A stretch of DNA of 64,000 bases. Source: JBJHBP01 sp050485685. Its GTDB lineage: Bacteria > Pseudomonadota > Gammaproteobacteria > Steroidobacterales > Rariloculaceae. The position numbers and the translations under genes are program-made. The stretch lies in assembly GCA_050485685.1 (NCBI GenBank), contig JBJHBW010000013.1:1-64000 (forward strand), in the 5' to 3' direction. The notes beneath the pieces were generated by a model. That model was not told where the DNA came from. It ran no database searches and worked only from the letters and a program-made list of their open reading frames with translations. Position 1 is the stretch's first letter, and each line of letters opens with the position of its first letter. Below, piece by piece: positions 18,189 to 26,764 of the stretch.

Positions 18189-19426
18189 TGGGGGCGTATC
18201 AGTACGTCGCCGTGGACGCCAGCGGGCGCGAGCACAAGGGTGTGCTTGAAGGCGACACTCCCCGCCATGTGCGCCAGCTCCTGCGCGAGCGCAAGCTCCT
18301 GCCCGTCGATGTATCCGAAGTTCAGAGCAAGTCCGGCTCGAAAGCCGGGGAGAAGAAAAGCGGCATCGGTCTGCAGCTTCCGCTGCGCCGCGGTATTTCC
18401 ACGCTGGATCTGGCCCTGCTGACACGCCAGCTTGCAACGCTGGTGCGTTCCGGCCTGCCACTGGATGAAGCCCTTTCAGCCGTTGCCGAGCAGTCCGAGA
18501 AACCGCGCATCAAGAGCATTCTGGCCGGTGTGCGGGCCAGGGTGGTCGAGGGTCACACGCTGGCCTCCGGTCTCGACGATTTCCCGCAGGCGTTTCCGCA
18601 GGTGTATCGCGCCACGGTGTCGGCCGGAGAACAGGCAGGTCAGCTGGATGCGGTGCTGGAGCGACTGGCCGACTATACCGAGTCAAGACACGGACTCAGG
18701 CAGAAGATCAGCCACGCGATGGTGTATCCGGTCGTGCTCACAGGTCTGGCGCTGGGCATCGTCGTGCTGATGCTGGTCTACGTGGTGCCACGCGTGGTTG
18801 GCGTTTTCGAGACCACCGGACAGGAACTGCCCGCACTGACCCGGGCCCTGATTGCCACATCGGATTTTCTCCAGACCTGGTGGCCCGCGCTGCTGCTTGC
18901 GGCGGTGGGCCTGCTGCTGCTGTCAGCACGCCTGCTGCGGCGGGAACCGATACGCCGACGCGTACACCGCTGGCTGCTGAGAATGCCGCTGGTCGGGCGC
19001 GTGATCCGCGGCGTCAATACGGCACGCTTCACACGCACACTCAGCATCACCACCGCCAGCGGCGTACCGGTACTGGAAGCGCTGCGCATCAGCGGGACGG
19101 TGGTCAACAATCTGCCCATGCGCGATGCGATCGAAGCCGCATCGGTTCGTGTCAGTGAAGGCGGCGCTATCGGTCGCGCGCTGAGTGAGTCGAAACTGTT
19201 TCCGCCGATGAGCATTCACCTGATCTCCAGCGGCGAATCCAGCGGCGATCTGGACCAGATGCTCGCACGTGCCGCATCGCACCAGGAGAACGAGATGGAC
19301 AGCGTGCTCAGCACCATGCTCAGCGTGCTGGAGCCTGCGCTGATCATCATCATGGGGTTGATGGTGCTGGCGATCGTGATGGCGATTCTGCTGCCGATAT
19401 TTCAGATCAATCAGCTGGTGCTTTGA
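18188..19426 (+). CDS. gspF: Type II secretion system inner-membrane protein GspF
   Basis: Polytopic platform protein of the type II secretion system. It has the two tandem GspF domains: the first around LLTRQLATLVRSGLPLDEALSAVAEQ through GEQAGQLDAVLERLADY, and the second around ARFTRTLSITTASGVPVLEAL through SGESSGDLDQMLARAA. Three membrane helices are visible (about residues 175-195, 230-250 and 380-400). The start overlaps the gspE stop. No gspG-N genes follow, which is unusual. Confidence 0.94.
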   Translation: MGAYQYVAVDASGREHKGVLEGDTPRHVRQLLRERKLLPVDVSEVQSKSGSKAGEKKSGIGLQLPLRRGISTLDLALLTRQLATLVRSGLPLDEALSAVAEQSEKPRIKSILAGVRARVVEGHTLASGLDDFPQAFPQVYRATVSAGEQAGQLDAVLERLADYTESRHGLRQKISHAMVYPVVLTGLALGIVVLMLVYVVPRVVGVFETTGQELPALTRALIATSDFLQTWWPALLLAAVGLLLLSARLLRREPIRRRVHRWLLRMPLVGRVIRGVNTARFTRTLSITTASGVPVLEALRISGTVVNNLPMRDAIEAASVRVSEGGAIGRALSESKLFPPMSIHLISSGESSGDLDQMLARAASHQENEMDSVLSTMLSVLEPALIIIMGLMVLAIVMAILLPIFQINQLVL

Positions 19427-19561
19427 GGGGGCGCGGCGCCCGTGCGTTCCGGTCGGGCGGGTATTGCGTGGCACGCGCGGTAGGGTTTATAAAGGCGCGC
19501 ATCACAACTGGATGTGTGCGAACAGGATGTCATCAGCAAAGGTTGCTCGCCCGGAGGTGGG

Positions 19562-19822
19562 ATGAAGCTGGAACCGGATGAAGATGAAGAGCTCGAGGAT
19601 GGCTCGGACGACAGTGACGACACGGTTGACGACGACAGCTCGGACAACGTCGGTGATCCGTCGGTAGAGATCAACGTCGAGGATCTGATCAACGAACTCG
19701 AGTCGCAGGGACTTGCACGTCGCCTGGGCGACGAAGTGGCTGCGCGCCGGCGGCTTGAAGAGCTCATGGAGCAGAAGCGCGCCAGGCGTGAGCTGGAAGA
19801 CTTCGAGGACTACGACATCTAG
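19562..19822 (+). CDS. Small highly acidic protein of unknown function
   Basis: An 86-residue protein I do not recognise. The first 35 residues are almost only Asp, Glu, Ser and Gly. They are followed by an amphipathic helical half (INVEDLINELESQGLARRLGDE, then ARRRLEELMEQKRARRELED) and an acidic end. The start is fixed by GGAGG at 19553-19557, four bases before the ATG at 19562; an upstream in-frame ATG at 19514 lacks such a site. It follows gspF on the same strand after 135 bases and converges on dnaE2. The Asp/Glu-rich head could bind basic proteins or metal, but this is speculation. Confidence 0.65.
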   Translation: MKLEPDEDEELEDGSDDSDDTVDDDSSDNVGDPSVEINVEDLINELESQGLARRLGDEVAARRRLEELMEQKRARRELEDFEDYDI

Positions 19823-19861
19823 GGCAACATCCAGGGCGACATCTGAAACGACCTCTCAAGG

Positions 19862-22800
19862 CTAGTGAAAATCACGTGACCTCACCATCAGACTGCCGAG
19901 CATCGCGCTGAAATCCTCCAGCTGCTCGGCGATCACGTGCAGCACCTCCCCTTCCTTCTGCACCCGGCCGCGCACGGCCAGCAGTCTCGCCCCCAGCAGC
20001 GCCCTGCGTGCGCGTTGCACGAGTGAGTTCCAGACGATCAGGTTCAGATAACCGGTTTCGTCTTCCAGCGTGACGAACACCACACCCGACGCGCTGCCCG
20101 GCCGCTGCCGGGTAATCACCAGACCGGCGGCAAGCACGAATGCTCCGTCACCGCTCGCCGCCACATCCCGTGCCGACAGAACGCCGCGTTCGGCAAGGCT
20201 TCGGCGCAGCAGCGCCAGTGGATGGCGACCCAGTGTCAGGCCCAGATGGCGGTAGTCGGCGACGATGTTCTCACCCTCGCCCGGCACTCTCAGCAACGGC
20301 GTCGCCTCAGCGAAGCGCATGTTCCGGAACAGCCCTGTCGGCGCCTCCACGCCGGCCACGTCCCAGCGCGCCCTGTGGCGATTGACGGCCAGCGAAGCCA
20401 GTGCGCCGGCACAGGCCAGCGCACCCAGATCGCGGCGGTTCAGCGCCGTGCGCGCAGCCAGATCCTGAATATCGCTGAACGGGCCCTCACGACGGGCGGC
20501 GACGATAGCTTCACCGCCCTGCCCGGACAGGCCCTTCACCAGACGCAGACCCAGCCGCAGCGCCGGCTCACCATGCTCGTCCTGCTCCAGCGTGCAATCG
20601 CGCTCACTGCTCAGCACATCGACTGCACGCACCGTGACACCATGACCTGCGGCTGCTCGCAGCAGCTGTGCCGGTGCATAAAAGCCCATGGGCTGACTGT
20701 TCAGCAGTGCGCAGAAAAAGGCCGCCGGCTCATGGTGTTTCAGCCATGCCGAGGCCCAGGCCAGCAGTGCAAAGCTGGCCGCATGCGACTCCGGAAAGCC
20801 GTATTCGCCAAAGCCCTTGATCTGATCGACGATGCGCTGCGCAAACGCCTGCGGATAACCGCGTGAGCGCATGCCGCTGATCAGACGCTCACTGAACACG
20901 CCGAGATCGCCGCGCCGACGCCAGGCCGCCATCGCGCGACGCAGCTGGTCGGCTTCCCCGGGCGTGAAGCCGGCCGCGGCAATCGCCAGCTGCATGACCT
21001 GCTCCTGGAAGATCGGCACACCCAGCGTACGCTCCAGCACCGAGCGCACCTCCGGTCCCGGATACACGACCGGCTCCTCGCCGGCGCGGCGACGCAGATA
21101 CGGATGCACCATGTCACCCTGTATCGGTCCCGGTCGTATGATCGCGACCTGTATCACCAGATCGTAATAGCAGCGGGGCTTCAGTCGCGGCAGCATGGCC
21201 ATCTGTGCGCGTGATTCGATCTGGAAGACGCCCACCGTATCGGCCGCACAGATCATGTCGTAAACGGCGCTGTCGTCAGCCGGTATGTCGGCCAGTGTCA
21301 GTGCCTTGCCGCGGAACGTTCTTATCAGTTCGAAGCTGCGCCGCAGTGCGCTCAGCATCCCCAGACCCAGCACATCGACCTTCAGCAGCCCGAGCTGATC
21401 GAGGTCATTCTTGTCCCACTGAATGACCGTACGCTCAGCCTGGGCGGCGTTTTCCACCGGCACCAGTTCGCTGAGCGGACGCTGTGAAATCACGAAACCG
21501 CCAACATGCTGTGAAAGGTGCCGTGGAAAACCGATCAGCTCGGCAACCCGGGTCAGCCACCGGACCAGCGCAGGATCTTCGGGATCCAGGCCCGCCTCGA
21601 CGACCCGCTCGCCCCGCACCGCGTTGCCATCCCACCAGGCCAGTGATTTCGCCAGGCGGTCAACCGCGGCAGGCGGCATCTCAAGTGCCCTGCCGACATC
21701 GCGTATCGCGCTGCGCGGCCCGTAGGTGATCACCGTGGCCGCCAGGGCAGCGCGCTCGCGCGAGTACTTGCGATAGAGGTACTGGATCACCTCCTCGCGC
21801 CGCTCGTGCTCGAAGTCCACGTCGATGTCCGGCGGCTCGTTACGTTCTTTGGAGATGAATCGTTCGAACAGCAGGTCCATGCGCGCCGGATCGACTTCGG
21901 TAATACCAAGGCAGTAACAGACCGCCGAGTTCGCGGCCGACCCCCGCCCCTGACAGAGAATGCCGCGACTGCGCGCGAATCCGACGATGTCGTGCACGGT
22001 CAGGAAATATTTCTCGTAGCCGAGCTCGGCGATCAGTGCGAGCTCATGTTCCACCATGCGCCGCACTTTCTGCGGTGCGCCGGCCGGCCATCGCCAGCGC
22101 ATGCCCTGTTCGGTCAGGTCACGCAGATGCGCGGACGGGGTACTGCCCTCAGGCACCAGTTCTGCCGGGTATTCGTAACGCAGTTCGTCCAGGGAAAACT
22201 GCACGCGCTCGACAATCCCCAGCGTCTCATTCAGCAACGCCGGCGGGTACAGCGCCTGCAGGGCCCGCAATGACCGCAGATGACGCTCACCGTTGGCGTG
22301 CAGTGCATAACCGAGTTGTGAAAGCGGCCGGCCATGACGGATGGCCGTCAGTGCATCCTGAAGCATGCGCCGCTCCCTGACGTGCATGTGTACGTTGCCG
22401 CTCGCGACCAGCGGCAGACCGAAACGCCGTCCGATGTCCTGCCAGCGATGCATCAGGATGCGCGCGTTACCGCTGACATTCAGTTCCGCGGCCAGCCAGA
22501 CGCGGTCGGGAAAATTTTCGGCCAGCCACGCGCCGGTATCGGGATCGGGGTATTCGCCGGGCAGCCACAGCAGCAGGCAGCCGGACGGCTGCAGGCACTG
22601 CAGCAGGTCCCTGCGCGTCAGGCGATACCGTCCCTTGTCGGCGGCGCGCCGGGCAACGGTGATCAGCGTGCACAAGGCCGCATAGGACGCACGATCAGGC
22701 GCCAGCGCCACCAGCTGCAGGGATGATCCTTGCTCAGCATCCGTTGCACAGCTGAGTTCGCTGCCGATCACCAGCTTCAGCGGATGCGAACGCGCAGCCC

Positions 22801-22969
22801 CGTACGCCCTGACAACACCGGCCACGGAACATTCATCGGTCAGCGCAAGTCCTGCGTAACCAAGCCGCGCAGCCTGCTCAACGAGCTCCTCGGGATGCGA
22901 TGCGCCGCGCAGGAATGTGAAATTGCTGACGCAATGCAGCTCCGCATAGCCGGGCGATATCCGCGCCAT
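19862..22969 (-). CDS. dnaE2: Error-prone DNA polymerase DnaE2 (ImuC)
   Basis: C-family polymerase that performs translesion synthesis in the SOS mutasome with ImuA and ImuB. The PHP domain comes first (YAELHCVSNFTFLRGASHPEELVEQA). The palm has PPDIDVDFEHERREEVIQYL, whose Asp pair is catalytic; GFVISQRPLSELVPVENA and a helix-hairpin-helix region follow. The OB-fold near the C-terminus contains VVFVTLEDETGYLNLIVW. At 1035 residues it is DnaE2-sized rather than a replicative DnaE1 (about 1160). It is last in the lexA-imuA-imuB-dnaE2 run, six bases after imuB. Confidence 0.95.
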   Translation of the reverse strand: MARISPGYAELHCVSNFTFLRGASHPEELVEQAARLGYAGLALTDECSVAGVVRAYGAARSHPLKLVIGSELSCATDAEQGSSLQLVALAPDRASYAALCTLITVARRAADKGRYRLTRRDLLQCLQPSGCLLLWLPGEYPDPDTGAWLAENFPDRVWLAAELNVSGNARILMHRWQDIGRRFGLPLVASGNVHMHVRERRMLQDALTAIRHGRPLSQLGYALHANGERHLRSLRALQALYPPALLNETLGIVERVQFSLDELRYEYPAELVPEGSTPSAHLRDLTEQGMRWRWPAGAPQKVRRMVEHELALIAELGYEKYFLTVHDIVGFARSRGILCQGRGSAANSAVCYCLGITEVDPARMDLLFERFISKERNEPPDIDVDFEHERREEVIQYLYRKYSRERAALAATVITYGPRSAIRDVGRALEMPPAAVDRLAKSLAWWDGNAVRGERVVEAGLDPEDPALVRWLTRVAELIGFPRHLSQHVGGFVISQRPLSELVPVENAAQAERTVIQWDKNDLDQLGLLKVDVLGLGMLSALRRSFELIRTFRGKALTLADIPADDSAVYDMICAADTVGVFQIESRAQMAMLPRLKPRCYYDLVIQVAIIRPGPIQGDMVHPYLRRRAGEEPVVYPGPEVRSVLERTLGVPIFQEQVMQLAIAAAGFTPGEADQLRRAMAAWRRRGDLGVFSERLISGMRSRGYPQAFAQRIVDQIKGFGEYGFPESHAASFALLAWASAWLKHHEPAAFFCALLNSQPMGFYAPAQLLRAAAGHGVTVRAVDVLSSERDCTLEQDEHGEPALRLGLRLVKGLSGQGGEAIVAARREGPFSDIQDLAARTALNRRDLGALACAGALASLAVNRHRARWDVAGVEAPTGLFRNMRFAEATPLLRVPGEGENIVADYRHLGLTLGRHPLALLRRSLAERGVLSARDVAASGDGAFVLAAGLVITRQRPGSASGVVFVTLEDETGYLNLIVWNSLVQRARRALLGARLLAVRGRVQKEGEVLHVIAEQLEDFSAMLGSLMVRSRDFH

Positions 22970-22975
22970 GACGGT

Positions 22976-24307
22976 TCAGCCGAACAGCCCCTGCAGATAC
23001 CACGCGCCGGACCGGGCACGGTCGCGGTACACCCAGAGCAGCTGCCCCCGTGCGCTGCGTACCGTGTAGTAATCGCGGTGTGCATCGTCACCTTCCCACC
23101 AGCCGCCGGCAATGCGCTCAGGCCCCGACAGCCAGGTCCATCCGTGCATGGAGCGCAGCGGCTGTGGCGTATCCAGCAGCCATAATGGCCGGTCACGCGA
23201 CACGTTCTGCACCGGAACAGATTTCGATGAAGCACCTCCCGGCGGCGATGCCATTCTCCATGCGCGTTCCGGCCGGTGATCGGCCGCCAGCGCAATACAC
23301 CCCACCCTGCCATCGCCGAAACGACTCAGGAACCGTTCCAGCAGCCAGTTCGCAGCGGCATTCATTGTCTGTGTCGATTCGAACAGCGACATCGTCTGAA
23401 CACGCCTGTCCAGCAGTTCACTGCTGCGCAGCGCGATCGCACGCACCGGCGCCGGCAATACGAGTCGTTCGAAGCGGTCGCGGATCAATGCACGCAACCG
23501 CGGCAGCTGATGCACCGGCTCGACCAGATCCAGCGATGAGCGCGTGGAGGGCCGGCCACGGTGACAGAAACGAAACTCGATACCGGACAGGCAGGCCTGC
23601 CTTCGGTCCAGCGCATCGACCATGCGCTGCAGCAGACGCTCGGCTGCCTGCAGCAGCAATTGCAGATCGGCGCTCTCAGCCGGCAGCGGCTGCACAAGCT
23701 GTATACGCTGCGCCGGACGAAACGGTTCACGCGGCCGGTGGATACGGCCGAGAGCCATATCCAGATCGAGCAGACAGGCGCGGCCAACGCGACGGGCAAA
23801 GCCGTCGCGCGGCAGACGCAGACAGTCACCGACCGTATGCACGCCCATCGCGACCAGCAGCGCGATCACTTCATCGGGCCATCCGGTCACCCGCAACGGC
23901 AGCGGCGACAGGCTGTCGGCCAGACGCTCGGCAGCGACAATCCCGGCCCTGTTCGCCTTGGCCAGCCACAGAGCAGCCAGTGCTGAAGGCGCAGCTGATA
24001 CAAGGCCTTTCAACCCGCGACGACATAGGTGCACCTGCAGCGCCTGCCTGATCGCATCAGGACCGCCGAACAGACGCACGCTGCCGGATACTTCCAGCAG
24101 CAACGCGGATGGCGGTTCAAGACTGACGACAGGCGTGAACCTGCGTGCCAGATGCGCCAGCGCAGTCAGGTCAGCCGGCCCGCCTTCCTGCAGCTGAACA
24201 GCCAGCCACAAGGGCTGACGCGCCATTGCGGCACGCCCGGAGTGATCGGCACTGACATCCGTCGATGCGGCCTGCGCTGCATTGAACGTTTCCAGTACCT
24301 GAACCAT
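22976..24307 (-). CDS. imuB: ImuB, Y-family polymerase-like mutasome protein
   Basis: A Y-family polymerase homologue that has lost catalysis and acts as the hub joining ImuA, DnaE2 and the beta clamp. The Y-family fold is recognisable (ARRFTPVVSLEPPSALLLEVSGSVRLFGG, then VGDCLRLPRDGFARRVG), but the acidic metal-binding residues are absent: the first strand reads WLAVQLQE and the usual S-D-E motif is LLLEVSGS. The C-terminal part carries basic and Trp-rich segments. The start at 24307 has GGGGAG just upstream; an internal ATG at 24226 begins closer to the conserved WLAV. 443 residues is slightly short for the family. Confidence 0.9.
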   Translation of the reverse strand: MVQVLETFNAAQAASTDVSADHSGRAAMARQPLWLAVQLQEGGPADLTALAHLARRFTPVVSLEPPSALLLEVSGSVRLFGGPDAIRQALQVHLCRRGLKGLVSAAPSALAALWLAKANRAGIVAAERLADSLSPLPLRVTGWPDEVIALLVAMGVHTVGDCLRLPRDGFARRVGRACLLDLDMALGRIHRPREPFRPAQRIQLVQPLPAESADLQLLLQAAERLLQRMVDALDRRQACLSGIEFRFCHRGRPSTRSSLDLVEPVHQLPRLRALIRDRFERLVLPAPVRAIALRSSELLDRRVQTMSLFESTQTMNAAANWLLERFLSRFGDGRVGCIALAADHRPERAWRMASPPGGASSKSVPVQNVSRDRPLWLLDTPQPLRSMHGWTWLSGPERIAGGWWEGDDAHRDYYTVRSARGQLLWVYRDRARSGAWYLQGLFG

Positions 24308-24346
24308 GGCTCCCCAATACCCTTTGCATCATTGACCGTTACACCC

Positions 24347-25003
24347 TTACCGGCCGCTGGCCGATCGGCCTGCAGACAGATCCTCCAACTGCACGAGTTC
24401 CAGCTCTGCCGAACCGGGTCTGGCACCACGGCATTTCAGAACCTGTATCGCGGTTTTCCCGTCGTGCGTGGAAAGCTGCAGCCGAACCGCCGCCGGAGAA
24501 CTTTCGCGTCCGGCCGCGGCCGGACGAAACAACACCGCCCAGCAGCGATGCTCCTCAGCTGCAAGCTGCAGACGCCGCAGAACCGTACGATCGGCATGGC
24601 GCACCCAGGCCAGCACGGCCACACTGCCTCCGGAACGCAACGCCTGCTCCACGGCCCAGAGTCCGTCCTGTCGCCGTGGCGAAGGGTGTACCAGCAACAC
24701 CCGGTCCAGACACAATCCCTGCCTGACCAGCGCCGGCCCATAAGGAACGAACGGCGGCGCCACCCACACAATCCACTTTCCTGCATCCGCGGTACGACTG
24801 AGTTCGACCAGTGCCGGCATCAGCAGGCTCAGTTCGCCTATGCCGTAATCAGCAACATGAATCTCGGTGATTGCCCCCTGCGGCCAGCCGCCTGGAAGCA
24901 ATTGATCCAGCGCCGGATAACCGGTAGGCAGCACGTGCCCGAACCGCTGATGCTCGCTGCCACGCCAGACCTGTCCGGACAGCAGATCGTGCTGCTTATT
25001 CAA
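24347..25003 (-). CDS. imuA: ImuA, RecA-like SOS mutagenesis protein
   Basis: A 218-residue RecA-related protein that works with ImuB and DnaE2 in damage-induced mutagenesis. The N-terminal segment VLPTGYPALDQLLPGGWPQGAITEI is the family signature, corresponding to the RecA start of the ATPase fold. It has no intact Walker A lysine-Thr/Ser motif (HVADYGIGELSLLMP occupies that place), as is common in this ImuA type. It lies 27 bases after lexA and 39 before imuB, on the same strand. Confidence 0.88.
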   Translation of the reverse strand: MNKQHDLLSGQVWRGSEHQRFGHVLPTGYPALDQLLPGGWPQGAITEIHVADYGIGELSLLMPALVELSRTADAGKWIVWVAPPFVPYGPALVRQGLCLDRVLLVHPSPRRQDGLWAVEQALRSGGSVAVLAWVRHADRTVLRRLQLAAEEHRCWAVLFRPAAAGRESSPAAVRLQLSTHDGKTAIQVLKCRGARPGSAELELVQLEDLSAGRSASGR

Positions 25004-25030
25004 AATGACGAACTCCGGACAATCGGCGGG

Positions 25031-25651
25031 TTACTTCATCGCATTACGCACAACACCGACGACGACGCCTTCAATGATGATCTGCTGTTCGCGCAGGTCG
25101 ATTTCTATCGGCGCGAAATCGGGATTCTCCGGAAGCAGCCGGACAATGTGTCCTTCCTGGCGGTAGCGCTTGACGGTGACTTCGTCTTCCAGACGCACCA
25201 CGGCAATCTGGCGATTACGCACTTCCGTAGTGCGATGCACCGCCACCAGGTCGCCATCCAGGATACCTGCGCCCTGCATGCTCATGCCCTGAACGCGCAA
25301 AAGGAAATGCGGCGGCGTCGAAAAAAGGTCCGGGTCGACCTGGTAATGCGATTCCACGTGTTCTTCAGCCAGTATCGGTTCGCCGGCTGCCACCTTGCCG
25401 ACCAGAGGCAGACCCAGCTGTTCCCTGAGTACGTCTTTCAGCCGTATGCCTCTGGAAGTGCCCGGCATCAGCTCAATCGCACCCTTGCGTTCCAGAGCCC
25501 GCAGATGCTCCTCGGCAGCATTCACGGAACGGAAACCCAGTGTCTGTGCAATCTCGGCACGCGTGGGAGGCATTCCGCTGTTCTGTATAACCTTATGAAT
25601 AAGCTGAAGAATCTGTTTTTGCCTGGGAGTCAGTTCACGCATTTTCTTCAT
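25031..25651 (-). CDS. lexA: LexA repressor
   Basis: SOS repressor and self-cleaving serine peptidase. The N-terminal winged helix has TPRQKQILQLIHKVI and the recognition helix region PTRAEIAQTLGFRSVNAAEEHLRALERKG. The Ala-Gly cleavage site is in GKVAAGEPILAEEH; the catalytic Ser is in LRVQGMSMQGAGI and the Lys in VTVKRYRQEG. The start may be the ATG at 25651 or the third codon further at 25642, whose MRELTPRQ matches the usual LexA N-terminus. The gene leads the mutasome operon, and a LexA operator lies 19 bases upstream, so it represses itself and its followers. Confidence 0.96.
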   Translation of the reverse strand: MKKMRELTPRQKQILQLIHKVIQNSGMPPTRAEIAQTLGFRSVNAAEEHLRALERKGAIELMPGTSRGIRLKDVLREQLGLPLVGKVAAGEPILAEEHVESHYQVDPDLFSTPPHFLLRVQGMSMQGAGILDGDLVAVHRTTEVRNRQIAVVRLEDEVTVKRYRQEGHIVRLLPENPDFAPIEIDLREQQIIIEGVVVGVVRNAMK

Positions 25652-25669
25652 CTGTATGAAAAACCAATG

Positions 25670-25685
25670 CTGTTACTATATACAG
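25670..25685 (-). promoter_or_regulatory. LexA operator (SOS box)
   Basis: CTGT-N8-ACAG is an exact match to the gammaproteobacterial LexA consensus, with the AT-rich centre TACTATAT (+ strand). It lies 19-34 bases upstream of lexA and covers the -10 element of the promoter described separately. One operator therefore appears to control lexA, imuA, imuB and dnaE2. Confidence 0.9.
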
Positions 25686-25702
25686 CATTCCGCGTGCGTC
25701 AA
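25675..25702 (-). promoter_or_regulatory. Sigma-70-type promoter of lexA-imuA-imuB-dnaE2
   Basis: On the minus strand TTGACG (25702-25697) and TATAGT (25680-25675) are separated by 16 bases, close to the sigma-70 consensus. The -10 element is inside the LexA operator, so repressor and RNA polymerase would compete directly. Inferred from sequence only. Confidence 0.7.
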
Positions 25703-25904
25703 GCTTTCCCTGTCACAGGCCGCGCGCCTCCCCCCGGTAACGCGTTTCCAGTTCACGTTCAGACTCACCGCTCACGTGACATGTACATCGACTGACACGC
25801 GGCGTGATGCGTTACGACCGTTCGCAACGCTCCCCGGAATCTGTCACGAGAGCATCGTCAAGCTGTCGCCCATTGACGACGACAAAAAACGTATAAATAC
25901 TTGT

Positions 25905-25933
25905 TTGCAGTAGCGTTGGCTTTAGGAAATAAT
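25905..25933 (+). promoter_or_regulatory. Possible promoter of the OprI-like lipoprotein gene
   Basis: TTGCAG and AATAAT (five of six matches to the -10 consensus) are 17 bases apart, about 40 bases before the ATG at 25972. The -35 match is weak. Abundant lipoproteins of this family usually have strong promoters, so a better-placed start point could exist in this AT-rich stretch (25880-25935). Confidence 0.35.
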
Positions 25934-25971
25934 TAGCACCGTTTGTTCACTCACCAAGTCAGGGGATACTA

Positions 25972-26265
25972 ATGACCAAGAAGTTTTTCCGGTTAGCGCT
26001 GATCGCGGGAATCATTGTTTCCGCCGGTTGCGCAGGAAGGATTAACGCGATTCAGGAAACGGCTGATCAGGCCCTGCAGGCGGCGCAATCAGCGCAGACT
26101 GCAGCTGAGAACGCCAATCGCACGGCTAACGAAGCTCGTCAGGCGGCTACAGGCGCCCAGAGCACCGCTAACCAGGCACTGCAGGCTGCCCAGGCAGCCC
26201 AGGCTTGCTGCGACGCGACCAACCAGAGAGTGGATCGCATGTTCGAGAGCATGCAGCCGAAGTAA
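25972..26265 (+). CDS. OprI/Braun-type (Lpp-like) outer-membrane lipoprotein
   Basis: A 97-residue lipoprotein. The signal peptide ends in VSAGC, so Cys20 is the lipidated residue. The mature part is an alanine-rich helical zipper (QALQAAQSAQTAAENANRTANEARQAATGAQ) of the Lpp/OprI kind. It ends in ...TNQRVDRMFESMQPK: a C-terminal Lys, as in Braun's lipoprotein and OprI, which in Lpp is the residue joined to peptidoglycan by L,D-transpeptidases. AGGGG seven bases before the ATG is a good ribosome site. It has its own terminator. An odd feature is the CC pair near residue 80. An ErfK/YbiS-type L,D-transpeptidase is encoded 6 kb away. Confidence 0.85.
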   Translation: MTKKFFRLALIAGIIVSAGCAGRINAIQETADQALQAAQSAQTAAENANRTANEARQAATGAQSTANQALQAAQAAQACCDATNQRVDRMFESMQPK

Positions 26266-26364
26266 TTCAGCTGTAACACTCACGAACAAAGACAACATTA
26301 TCGATTTATTTAACGTGTATTCAGTTGTGATGCCGACCTGATCGGCCTCGCATCAGGACACCGG

Positions 26365-26396
26365 AAAGCCGCCTGAAATTCAGGCGGCTTTTTTTT
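26365..26396 (+). terminator. Rho-independent terminator after the lipoprotein gene
   Basis: A GC-rich hairpin with arms GCCGCCTGAA and TTCAGGCGGC and a one-base loop is followed by eight T residues. It lies 100 bases after the lipoprotein stop codon. The arms are flanked by AAA upstream, so it may also work weakly for transcripts arriving from the ankyrin gene on the other strand. Confidence 0.92.
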
Positions 26397-26488
26397 GCCG
26401 GCACTTTCGTGCTTCAGCTGAAGCGCATTCTCAGCCGGCAGGTAGCAGATCTGCAACGATGCCATCACAATCACCGCCCACATTCAGA

Positions 26489-26764
26489 CTAGTGCTCCGG
26501 GCAGTATGGTGCGGAATCGCCCAGTCGAAGCTGTGAGCGGCCACACTGAGTTGCGCCCACGTCGACATCGTTACAATGACGGCCCTGCACATAGCGGACT
26601 CCTGACTCGTCGTCAAAGCGAAGCGGGCCGGGGCTTCTGCCGCTATAGTCGGGCGCGATGTGCTGTGCGACTGAGCATCGGACGCCGTCGAAGACCAAGC
26701 GAGCGTCGGTGCTGATAGATATCGGCCCTGCCGATAATCGTCCCCGGGGCGTTCGCAGGGTTCG
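26489..26764 (-). pseudogene. Open reading continuation after the ankyrin-gene stop (possible relic or small gene)
   Basis: Directly after the ankyrin-gene TGA (26765-26767) the same frame stays open for about 90 codons, to a TAG at 26489. The readable part includes VFDGVRCSVAQHIAPDYSGR, then RFDDESGVRYVQGRHCNDVD and GDSAPYCPEH. Third codon positions are mostly G or C, as in real genes here. It could be the lost C-terminus of the ankyrin protein after a premature stop, a separate small gene starting at the TTG at 26698, or chance. No ATG or convincing ribosome site is seen. I do not recognise the sequence. Confidence 0.35.

Noticed and set aside
24029..25795. A 588-codon plus-strand frame antisense to imuB, imuA and lexA
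   Set aside because: It covers three well-supported genes plus the LexA operator, so it cannot be an independent gene with normal constraints.
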